From positions 1 to 40,488 of IMG/VR virus record IMGVR_UViG_3300032304_000290: a stretch of 40,488 bases of DNA; one strand, 5' to 3'. Positions 6,731 through 13,298 of the stretch are shown piece by piece. The notes beneath the pieces are model-generated. The model saw only the letters and a list, made by a program, of their open reading frames with translations, was not told the DNA's origin and made no database searches. The position numbers and the translations under genes are program-made. Each line of letters begins with the position of its first letter. The stretch's first letter is position 1. This DNA comes from a virus.

Positions 6731-6756
6731 GGGGGTCAGAAATGGCCCCCTTTTTT
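6731..6756 (+). terminator. Rho-independent terminator after small terminase gene
   Basis: An 8-bp stem (GGGGGTCA with TGGCCCCC, one G-T pair) closes a GAAA tetraloop and is followed by six T. The T-tract is the start of promoter copy 3, so termination and initiation are fused in about 40 bp. Confidence 0.9.
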
Positions 6757-6771
6757 GTATTATTATATGTA
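6755..6771 (+). promoter_or_regulatory. Copy 3 of the conserved phage promoter element
   Basis: TTGTATTATTATATGTA sits directly on the T-tract of the terminator at 6731-6756 and 26 nt upstream of the DUF2800 start at 6798. It therefore isolates the nuclease operon from the upstream operon. Confidence 0.75.
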
Positions 6772-6797
6772 CGATTAAACAGACTAAAAAGGCTAAA

Positions 6798-7931
6798 ATG
6801 ACAGCACATGCTCTTCTATCCGCTTCAGGCAGTAAACGATGGCTATCCTGCACACCGTCTGCCAAACTAGAGGCAACCCTACCAGAACCAAAACGAGGCA
6901 ACGGCGCCTTTGACTTTAGTCAAGAGGGCACCATGGCGCACTCCCTGGCAGAAGCTAAATTAAGACACTATTATGGACAGATTGGAATAGAAGAATATGA
7001 AACAGAATACAACATCATTAAATCAACATCCTACTACAATGACGATTTCGAGGCTCACGTCGATAGTTACGTACTATACGTCCGCAGTCAAATTGGTGAC
7101 GGGGACACTCCCCTCTTTGAGCAGCGTGTGGACTTCAGTGACTGGGTTCCTGACGGCTTTGGTACGGCCGATGTGGTTATACTTTCTAAGCACGCCATTC
7201 GCGTCATCGACCTCAAGTTTGGGAAAGGAATTCCCGTGTCTGCGCTCGACAACACACAACTCCGACTTTACGCTCTCGGAGCATGGTCTAAGTTTAAAGA
7301 AGAGTATCCAGACATCAAAGAAGTCAGCTACACAATCCACCAGCCTCGCCTGGACAGCATATCAACTGATGGGACTACCGTTGCTAAGCTGGTCGACTGG
7401 GCAAACTACTTCGTCAAACCAAAAGCCAAGAAAGCGTGGAGCGGCGCAGGCGAGTTCCTCCCAGGCGAGTGGTGCCAGTTCTGTCGCGCAAAAGCGCAGT
7501 GCCGAGCTCGCTCCGACTACAACACAGAGCTTGCAAAACAAGAGTTCAAAGCCCCAGCCCTCCTCTCAGAAGAAGAGGTCAGTCAAGTCCTAGCCAAGGC
7601 GCAGCAGTTAAAAACCTGGGCGAATGACGTAGAAGAGTTTGCGCTGACCAGGGCAGTAGACCAGGGAGTTATCCCACCAGGATACAAGCTGGCCACCACA
7701 AAGACCCATCGTAAGATCTCAGACAGCGCCCTAGCGGCCGTTGTGCTAGTAGAGAAGGGTATGAGCCCAGAAGTTATTTGGGAGGCCCCTAAGCTCAAAT
7801 CCATAGCGACACTGGAAAAGCTGGGACCAAAGGGCCAGGTAGCCGCATGGCTGGGAGACCTGGTACTACGGCCTGACGGTGAACCAAAGCTGGTCAAGGT
7901 TAAAGAAGACGCTAAGGAGGACTTTGCATGA
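6798..7931 (+). CDS. DUF2800 Cas4/RecB-like nuclease
   Basis: A 377-residue PD-(D/E)XK nuclease. The opening MTAHALLSASGSKRWLSC is typical of the DUF2800 family. Catalytic residues are visible as GTAD (D125), IDLKFGKG (D138, K140) and Q154 followed by LRLYAL. Four cysteines (C18, then C226, C229, C235 in WCQFCRAKAQC) are arranged as in Cas4/AddB-type iron-sulfur nucleases, one N-terminal and three C-terminal. It is expected to degrade or trim DNA ends, probably with the DUF2815 ssDNA-binding protein nearby. It is the first gene after promoter copy 3 and overlaps the next gene as ATGA. Confidence 0.88.
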   Translation: MTAHALLSASGSKRWLSCTPSAKLEATLPEPKRGNGAFDFSQEGTMAHSLAEAKLRHYYGQIGIEEYETEYNIIKSTSYYNDDFEAHVDSYVLYVRSQIGDGDTPLFEQRVDFSDWVPDGFGTADVVILSKHAIRVIDLKFGKGIPVSALDNTQLRLYALGAWSKFKEEYPDIKEVSYTIHQPRLDSISTDGTTVAKLVDWANYFVKPKAKKAWSGAGEFLPGEWCQFCRAKAQCRARSDYNTELAKQEFKAPALLSEEEVSQVLAKAQQLKTWANDVEEFALTRAVDQGVIPPGYKLATTKTHRKISDSALAAVVLVEKGMSPEVIWEAPKLKSIATLEKLGPKGQVAAWLGDLVLRPDGEPKLVKVKEDAKEDFA

Positions 7932-8071
7932 GCTCATGGCTAATCGGAGTTATTGGTGTGGTCTACTTTGCGGTGGCCATCGACCAGTTTATTAAGGGTG
8001 GCGTAGGGACTGGCATTATGTTCTTGGGCTATGCACTAGGTAACGTGGGATTGGTAATCGTGGCTAAATAG
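7928..8071 (+). CDS. Small two-helix membrane protein
   Basis: A 47-residue protein starting in ATGA overlap with the DUF2800 gene. It has two hydrophobic segments, about residues 4-17 (WLIGVIGVVYFAVA) and 27-45 (GIMFLGYALGNVGLVIV), joined by a short polar turn, so it is probably an inner-membrane hairpin. Small membrane proteins in the early phage region often affect the host envelope or exclude other phages; nothing specific can be said here. Confidence 0.65.
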   Translation: MSSWLIGVIGVVYFAVAIDQFIKGGVGTGIMFLGYALGNVGLVIVAK

Positions 8072-8079
8072 GAGACAGC

Positions 8080-8337
8080 ATGAAGGTAGAGTGCTACGGG
8101 GTGGAGATAGAAATTCCAGACCTGTTAATTGATAAGTTTAAAAAAGACTTTGACTCTCTACCCGGCAGCGGCGCAAGAGAAAGTGTGCATCAGCTGAGAG
8201 AATCAATAGAAGAGATCTTAGACATACTAACAGAAGAGCCTGAGCTACTGGAGGAAAGAGATTACATGCAAGACTTTATCCAGGCAATGGCAATGCGGGA
8301 GGCAATGAGCAAGCTAGGTATTTTGTACGACGCCTAA
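8080..8337 (+). CDS. Small acidic hypothetical protein
   Basis: An 85-residue protein preceded by a GGAGA ribosome site. It is acidic and mostly helical (RESIEEILDILTEEPELLEE), with a beta-like start MKVECYGVEIEIPD. It is the last gene of the DUF2800 transcription unit; promoter copy 4 follows within 40 nt. It is not recognised. Confidence 0.6.
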   Translation: MKVECYGVEIEIPDLLIDKFKKDFDSLPGSGARESVHQLRESIEEILDILTEEPELLEERDYMQDFIQAMAMREAMSKLGILYDA

Positions 8338-8373
8338 CTATCTCACATTGTGAAACAGCAAATGTCATGTTTT

Positions 8374-8390
8374 GTGTATTATTATATATA
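8374..8390 (+). promoter_or_regulatory. Copy 4 of the conserved phage promoter element
   Basis: GTGTATTATTATATATA differs from consensus only at its first base. It lies 68 nt upstream of the DUF2815 start. No strong terminator hairpin precedes this copy; the flanking sequence holds only short weak inverted repeats. Confidence 0.7.
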
Positions 8391-8457
8391 GCAACAAAGG
8401 GTAGACAGATTGGCCCCTATTGAAGACCAATCTTAATGTTAAAAAGGAATCATCATT

Positions 8458-8976
8458 ATGGCAACAAAATCAATCAAGACCAAGTTTGTAACCGGCAAGG
8501 TACGTTTCTCTTACGCTAACGTGTTCCAGCCAGCTGAGACACCTAACGGCACATTGAAGTACTCGGTATCAATCTTGATCCCAAAGTCTGACACAGAGAC
8601 AGTCACACGCTTTAAGAAGGCATTTGAGGAGACCAAGACAGCCAACGCAGCAGTATGGGGCGGCTCGATTCCTAAGGTACTCAAGGGCGGCTTACGTGAC
8701 GGCGACGCAGAGAAAGAAGACGCAGCATACGCAGGTCACTATTTCATTAACGCCAGCTCCAACGAAAAGCCTGGCATCGTCGACGCAGACTTGAACCCAA
8801 TCATTGACACCAGCGAGTTCTACTCAGGTTGCTATGGTCGTGCCTCAATCACATTGTATCCGTACGATACAAGCGGATCTAAGGGCATTGCAGCAGGTTT
8901 AAATAACGTTCAGAAGTTAGAAGATGGCGAGAAGTTTGGTGGTTCGACATCCGCTGCCGCTGACTTTGCAGTTTAA
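8458..8976 (+). CDS. DUF2815 ssDNA-binding protein
   Basis: The 172-residue sequence matches the DUF2815 family pattern: VTGKVRFSYANVFQPAE at the start, LKYSVSILIPKSDTETV, then AGHYFINASSNEKPGIVD and YSGCYGRASITLYPYD. Members act as phage ssDNA-binding proteins with an OB-type fold. Length is typical. It forms a single-gene transcription unit between promoter copy 4 and the terminator at 9068, which fits a protein needed in large amounts. It is expected to work with DUF2800 nuclease, helicase and polymerase. Confidence 0.88.
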   Translation: MATKSIKTKFVTGKVRFSYANVFQPAETPNGTLKYSVSILIPKSDTETVTRFKKAFEETKTANAAVWGGSIPKVLKGGLRDGDAEKEDAAYAGHYFINASSNEKPGIVDADLNPIIDTSEFYSGCYGRASITLYPYDTSGSKGIAAGLNNVQKLEDGEKFGGSTSAAADFAV

Positions 8977-8983
8977 GTTTTAC

Positions 8984-9039
8984 GGGGGCAAAAGGGTGAG
9001 CGCCGACGTGTAGGCTCTTTCATGGATCACGTCACCCCC
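8984..9039 (+). other. Possible structured RNA segment in the intergenic region
   Basis: Between the DUF2815 gene and the terminator lies a segment with complementary blocks: GACGTG (9005-9010) pairs with CACGTC (9028-9033). Outer G-runs (8984-8988 or 8994-8997) can pair with the C-run at 9034-9039. It has no reading frame of note. It could be a small phage RNA or the leader part of the terminator structure. Pairing was judged by eye only. Confidence 0.25.
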
Positions 9040-9067
9040 ACCAATTAGTAGTACCCAGTAGCGGGCG

Positions 9068-9098
9068 GCCCGGCGTAGAAACTACGCTGGGCTTTTTT
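9068..9098 (+). terminator. Strong rho-independent terminator upstream of the reductase gene
   Basis: An 11-bp stem (GCCCGGCGTAG with CTACGCTGGGC, one G-T pair) closes an AAA loop and is followed by six T. It ends the DUF2815 transcript 31 nt before the reductase start. No copy of the conserved promoter element follows. Confidence 0.92.
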
Positions 9099-9129
9099 AC
9101 CCTTATAAACCTATAACAAGAAAGACACC

Positions 9130-11004
9130 ATGGATCAGTACCAAGAATATATTGCAGCAAGTCGATACGCCCGCTTCCAAGACGACAAGGGTCGTCGTGA
9201 ATCCTGGGACGAGACGGTGCAACGGTTTGTAGACTACATCTTTAGTCGCACACCGGCGATCGCAGAAAACAAAGAACTAAAAGCCGAGCTGTTTAGCTCA
9301 ATCAAGAACCTAGAACTTATGCCGTCCATGCGTGCCATGATGACAGCTGGAAAGAGTGCCGACCGTGATAATACTTGCGTGTATAATTGCAGCTATCTGC
9401 CTGTTGACGATCCTAAGTCGTTCGACGAGGCCATGTTCATCCTGTTATGTGGCACGGGTGTCGGATTTTCTGTGGAATCAAAGTACATTACGCTACTGCC
9501 GGAAGTGCCGGAAAAACTTTTCGAGTCAGAGCACACAATCGTCGTCCACGACTCCAAAGAAGGTTGGGCCAAATCATTACGTTTACTCTTGGCAAACTTA
9601 TGGTCCGGTGAAATACCTAAATGGGACGTCAGCAACGTCCGACCAGCCGGAACACGACTCAAAACGTTTGGAGGAAGAGCTTCCGGGCCGGAACCATTAG
9701 TCGACCTATTTAACTTTGCCGTAGCATTATTTAAAAACGCTAAGGGTCGTCGCCTGCATTCACTGGAGTGCCACGACCTGATGTGTAAAATTGGTGAGGT
9801 GGTTGTAGTGGGTGGCGTACGCCGCTCTGCAATGATCTCGCTATCTGATCTTGATGATGAAAGGATTCGACATGCAAAAGCGGGACCTTGGTGGGACACA
9901 GCACCTCATAGAGCACTTGCAAACAATTCAGCCGTCTATAATGAAACTCCGACAGTGGGGAAGTTTATGGAGGAATGGCTTTCTTTGTATAATTCTCACA
10001 GTGGCGAACGTGGTATATTTAACAGAGAAGCTGCTCGCAAAACCGTGGAGAAGTACGGTCATCGTGATCCTAATTTTGAGTTTGGTACTAATCCATGCTC
10101 AGAAATTGTATTAAGACCTTACCAATTTTGTAACCTTTCAGAAGTGGTTGTGCGCCATGACGACACCAAAGAAATCTTATTGCGAAAAGTGCGGCTTGCT
10201 ACCATCCTCGGTACGATCCAGGCGACATTCACCAAGTTTCCATACCTGCGCAAGGTGTGGCAACGTAACACTGAGGAAGAACGTTTACTGGGTGTTTCGC
10301 TTACCGGGATTTACGACAACAAACTCTTGTGTACACAAGGAGAGGAATTAAATGTTTTATTGGACGAACTTAGAGAATGCGCTCGAGCTACAAATAAAGA
10401 ATGGGCAGCAGCTCTCGGAATCCCTGAGAGCGCTTCTATTACATGCGTCAAGCCAAGTGGAACAGTATCCCAGCTTGTTGATTCGGCGAGCGGCATCCAC
10501 CCTCGCCACTCTAAATACTATATCCGAAGAGTGCGAGGAGATAAAAAAGATCCTCTCACCCAATTCCTTGTTGGACAAGGAGTACCAGCTGAAGACTGCG
10601 TTTACAAGCCAACCCAAACTACCGTCTTCAGTTTCCCTCAGAGAGCACCTGACGGACTTGTTAGAGATGACGTCACCCCCATCGCCCACCTCGAGCTCTG
10701 GCTCACCTACCAGCGACACTGGTGCGAGCACAAGCCCAGCGTTACTATTTCAGTTGCAGAAAAAGACTGGCCAAGTGTCGGGGCCTGGACATGGGACCAT
10801 TTCGATGAGATCTCCGGAGTTAGCTATCTCCCTTACGACGGTGGAACCTACCGCCAAGCCCCCTACGAAGAGTGTACGGAAGAAGAGTACAACAAGCTCA
10901 AGGCCAGCATCCCAGTCGTCGACTGGAGCCAGCTCAGAGAAAACACCGACAACGTAGAAGGCGCGCAGATGTTGGCATGTTCTGCCGGTGTCTGTGAGAT
11001 CTGA
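9130..11004 (+). CDS. nrdJ: Monomeric class II (adenosylcobalamin) ribonucleoside-triphosphate reductase
   Basis: The 624-residue enzyme reduces ribonucleoside triphosphates using a B12 radical. Key residues match the monomeric class II reductase of Lactobacillus leichmannii: a redox cysteine in NTCVYNCSYL (probably C87), NPCSEI with radical cysteine C323 and E325, redox partner C334 eleven residues on, and a C-terminal CSAGVC pair (C617, C622) ending the protein. The set appears complete, so it should be active where the host provides cobalamin and thioredoxin. It supplies dNTPs for phage replication next to the polymerase. It lies behind a strong terminator without an obvious phage promoter element. 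Confidence 0.93.
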   Translation: MDQYQEYIAASRYARFQDDKGRRESWDETVQRFVDYIFSRTPAIAENKELKAELFSSIKNLELMPSMRAMMTAGKSADRDNTCVYNCSYLPVDDPKSFDEAMFILLCGTGVGFSVESKYITLLPEVPEKLFESEHTIVVHDSKEGWAKSLRLLLANLWSGEIPKWDVSNVRPAGTRLKTFGGRASGPEPLVDLFNFAVALFKNAKGRRLHSLECHDLMCKIGEVVVVGGVRRSAMISLSDLDDERIRHAKAGPWWDTAPHRALANNSAVYNETPTVGKFMEEWLSLYNSHSGERGIFNREAARKTVEKYGHRDPNFEFGTNPCSEIVLRPYQFCNLSEVVVRHDDTKEILLRKVRLATILGTIQATFTKFPYLRKVWQRNTEEERLLGVSLTGIYDNKLLCTQGEELNVLLDELRECARATNKEWAAALGIPESASITCVKPSGTVSQLVDSASGIHPRHSKYYIRRVRGDKKDPLTQFLVGQGVPAEDCVYKPTQTTVFSFPQRAPDGLVRDDVTPIAHLELWLTYQRHWCEHKPSVTISVAEKDWPSVGAWTWDHFDEISGVSYLPYDGGTYRQAPYEECTEEEYNKLKASIPVVDWSQLRENTDNVEGAQMLACSAGVCEI

Positions 11005-11007
11005 TCC

Positions 11008-11220
11008 ATGGCGATGCCCACCGTTAAATTTGAGAAACTGGAATCTAGCATGGACGTGGCAAGTCCATGCACCGGAATCTGCACTCTCAACTTATTCGGA
11101 GTTTGTAAGGGCTGCAAAAGAACCAGGGACGAAATCATTGCTTGGACACGTCTATCAAACAGCGAAAAGCAACAGGTAATAGACAGGATACAAAATTCCC
11201 GATCGGGAAGATTTGCCTAA
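11008..11220 (+). CDS. DUF1289 cysteine-rich protein
   Basis: A 70-residue protein with the DUF1289 pattern: SPCTGICTLN, GVCKGCKRTRDEIIAWTRLS and SEKQQVIDRI. Four cysteines (CxxxC and CxxC) probably bind zinc or an Fe-S cluster. The family is widespread in Proteobacteria and their phages; its function is not settled. It starts 3 nt after the reductase stop, so the two are co-transcribed. The end of its coding sequence contains a 14-bp perfect palindrome. Confidence 0.85.
   Translation: MAMPTVKFEKLESSMDVASPCTGICTLNLFGVCKGCKRTRDEIIAWTRLSNSEKQQVIDRIQNSRSGRFA
11196..11209. promoter_or_regulatory. Perfect 14-bp palindrome, possible operator
   Basis: TTCCCGATCGGGAA is a perfect inverted repeat at the end of the DUF1289 gene. 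A 12-of-14 match (TTCCTGATCGGTAA) lies 49 bp downstream, close to five helical turns, and both precede the polymerase promoter. The paired arrangement suggests a dimeric DNA-binding protein, though coding constraint could explain the first copy. Confidence 0.35.
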
Positions 11221-11244
11221 ATATTAAGCAAAAAATCTAAAATA

Positions 11245-11258
11245 TTCCTGATCGGTAA
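11245..11258. promoter_or_regulatory. Second imperfect copy of the palindrome
   Basis: TTCCTGATCGGTAA, in a non-coding AT-rich stretch, matches the palindrome at 11196 at 12 of 14 positions. It lies about 45 bp before promoter copy 5 and is flanked by AATATT/AAATATT inverted segments. Confidence 0.35.
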
Positions 11259-11280
11259 ATATTTCACATGGTGGTAGTTT

Positions 11281-11307
11281 GGGGCTCCTTCGGGGGCCCT
11301 CTTTTTT
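11281..11307 (+). terminator. Rho-independent terminator after DUF1289
   Basis: An 8-bp stem (GGGGCTCC with GGGGCCCT, including G-T pairs) closes a TTCG tetraloop and is followed by C and six T. The T-tract runs directly into promoter copy 5. Confidence 0.88.
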
Positions 11308-11322
11308 GTATTATTATATGTA
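11306..11322 (+). promoter_or_regulatory. Copy 5 of the conserved phage promoter element
   Basis: TTGTATTATTATATGTA is fused to the terminator T-tract and lies 32 nt upstream of the polymerase start. It is identical to copy 3 for 22 bases (11302-11323 against 6751-6772, TTTTTT through GTAC). An AAGGAG ribosome site precedes the ATG. Confidence 0.75.
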
Positions 11323-11354
11323 CGCCGATACGTCGGCTTGCCTAAGGAGCTTAT

Positions 11355-13286
11355 ATGATTTATAGCATTGACTTTGAGACACGCAGCAAGATCAGCCTGC
11401 CCGATCGCGGGCTTGACATCTACGCCAACGACGATACAACAGAAGTGTTGTGTATTGCGTTCGGCACCCAACCTGACGATGTGGAAGTTAGCAGCACCAC
11501 AAAAGAGCAACTACACTTTAAGCCGCAGCTATACAAGCTGATTGACCACGTTGCCTCTGGTGGCAAGATCCAAGCATGGAACGCCATGTTCGAGTACGCC
11601 ATCTGGAACTGCGTCTGCGTACCCAAGTACGGCTGGCCTCCCCTAAAGCTGGAGCAGTGCATTGACTCTATGGCCATAGCCGCAGCCAATAACATCCCAC
11701 AGAGCCTGGACGACGCTGGCGACTTTCTTGCAACTGACTACAAGAAAGACGGAATCGGCAAAAAGCTCATCCAAAAGCTATGCAAACCCACTATTAAGGG
11801 CGACTTTAATAACGACCCCGAGCTGTTAAAGCAGTTGTTTGATTACTGCGCACAGGACGTACGCACAGAGATGTCGATTGTAGCCAATTTAAGGCCCCTT
11901 ACAGCCGTCGAACAGGACATCTGGACCCTTACCCAGCGGATCAATACAAGAGGCGTCCCAGTGGATCCTAGTGAGCTCCAAAACGCTGTCTTGGCCTGTG
12001 AAAACGCCCAGGGTGCAATCGACAGGGAAACGGTTGAACTAACCGGCTGTAAGCCCTCAGAGCGGGCCAAGTTGCTGAGTTGGTTAAATACGCAGGGAGC
12101 GGAAATGGCCGACTTGACCGCCAACACCGTTTCAGCTAAGTTAGTAACCACTGACTTATTTGATAACGTTCGGCGTGCCTTAGAGCTGCGCCAAGAAGGA
12201 AGCCAGACTAGCGTGGCTAAGTACGCTAAGATGCAGGAGATCCAACGTGAAGGAAGAATCAGAAATACGCTTGTCTACCACGGGGCTAGTACTGGCCGCT
12301 GGGCTAGTCGCGGCGGACTTAATCTGCAGAACATTGCCCGTCCCACAATCAGTGACGAAGAAATTGAGCTTGCCATTCCTCGTGTTTTTTCTGCGGCGAC
12401 TGGTACAATGGGAGAGCTATCCTCTCTGGTTCGAAGTGCGATCAAGGCGCCGGATGGAAAGACCTTTGTGGACGTGGATTTCAGCTCGATTGAAAACCGA
12501 GTTGGGGTTTATCTAGCAGGGCAAAATGACAAGGTTGAACTATTTAGAAAGGGATTAGATGAGTACAAGGTGTTCGCTAGTGAATCGCTTTACCGTGTGC
12601 CTTACGACCAGGTTACAAAAGACATGCGACAAGTTAGCAAGTCCGCTGTACTTGGAGCAATGTTTGGACAGGGCGCAAAAGGCCTTGTCAAGTATGCAGA
12701 AGGAATGGGAGTCAAGCTGTCAGAAGGACAGGCAAAGAACGCAGTAGATAGTTATCGCACGTCCTATGTTCGTGTAAAGGAGCTATGGGCGAAGTGCGAG
12801 AGCGCTGCGATTCAAGCAGTAGAGAATCCCGGCAACCCGTTTCGCGCCGGTGATAGACTGGTTTTGAAAGTTGCCAAAAATGCTCTGTGGATGCAATTAC
12901 CATCAGGCAGACTTATCTGCTGGCAGCGGCCACAGCTCGAGCTGCTCACCACTCCTTGGGGACAGCAAAAGGTCGGCGTCACCGTCCACAGCCAGAACAC
13001 TTACACTCGGCAGTGGAGCAGGAACGCTCTTATTGGTAGCTCTATTTTTCAGTCCGCTGTACAGGGTACCGCTAGGGACTGTCTTGCCGTGGCTATGATT
13101 AACCTTGAGAAAGCCGGTTACGAGGTGATCAACAGTATTCATGATGAGGTGCTGCTCCTAGTGGAAGAACAAAACGGGGAGTCCGCACTGGAGGACGTCT
13201 TAAAGATTATGACAGTCCCGCCAACATGGGCTCCCGATTTTCCTCTCGCTGCGGAGGGTTGGGTAAGTAAGCGCTACAAGAAGTAG
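11355..13286 (+). CDS. Family A DNA polymerase with 3'-5' exonuclease
   Basis: The 643-residue replicative polymerase has an N-terminal DEDD exonuclease (D6 and E8 in SIDFETR, AWNAMFEYAIW around 74-84, YCAQDVRTE with Y164 and D168) and a C-terminal polymerase domain. Motif A is FVDVDFSSIENR (D375), motif B R425..K429..L433..F437, motif C SIHDEVLL (H596, D597, E598). It lacks a 5'-3' exonuclease domain, as usual in phages. The residue equivalent to E. coli Phe762 is leucine, and Tyr766 is replaced by phenylalanine. It is driven by promoter copy 5 and is the last + strand gene. Confidence 0.95.
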   Translation: MIYSIDFETRSKISLPDRGLDIYANDDTTEVLCIAFGTQPDDVEVSSTTKEQLHFKPQLYKLIDHVASGGKIQAWNAMFEYAIWNCVCVPKYGWPPLKLEQCIDSMAIAAANNIPQSLDDAGDFLATDYKKDGIGKKLIQKLCKPTIKGDFNNDPELLKQLFDYCAQDVRTEMSIVANLRPLTAVEQDIWTLTQRINTRGVPVDPSELQNAVLACENAQGAIDRETVELTGCKPSERAKLLSWLNTQGAEMADLTANTVSAKLVTTDLFDNVRRALELRQEGSQTSVAKYAKMQEIQREGRIRNTLVYHGASTGRWASRGGLNLQNIARPTISDEEIELAIPRVFSAATGTMGELSSLVRSAIKAPDGKTFVDVDFSSIENRVGVYLAGQNDKVELFRKGLDEYKVFASESLYRVPYDQVTKDMRQVSKSAVLGAMFGQGAKGLVKYAEGMGVKLSEGQAKNAVDSYRTSYVRVKELWAKCESAAIQAVENPGNPFRAGDRLVLKVAKNALWMQLPSGRLICWQRPQLELLTTPWGQQKVGVTVHSQNTYTRQWSRNALIGSSIFQSAVQGTARDCLAVAMINLEKAGYEVINSIHDEVLLLVEEQNGESALEDVLKIMTVPPTWAPDFPLAAEGWVSKRYKK

Positions 13287-13298
13287 TTACTTCTTTTT
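13278..13298 (+). terminator. Weak hairpin at the convergent gene junction
   Basis: AAGAAGT-AGTT-ACTTCTT forms a 7-bp AT-rich hairpin followed by T residues on the + strand. It straddles the polymerase stop (TAG 13284-13286) and the stop of the - strand virion gene (13287-13289), which abut with no spacer. It may end transcription from one or both sides. Confidence 0.45.

Noticed and set aside
8984-9043. tRNA-like segment: G-run start and CCCCCACCA at its end
   Set aside because: Only about 60 nt long, no T-arm sequence, acceptor stem mismatched after five pairs, and no plausible anticodon arm.
8977-9129. Cobalamin riboswitch upstream of the B12-dependent reductase
   Set aside because: No B12-box-like sequence and too short for a full cobalamin aptamer; only simple hairpins are visible.
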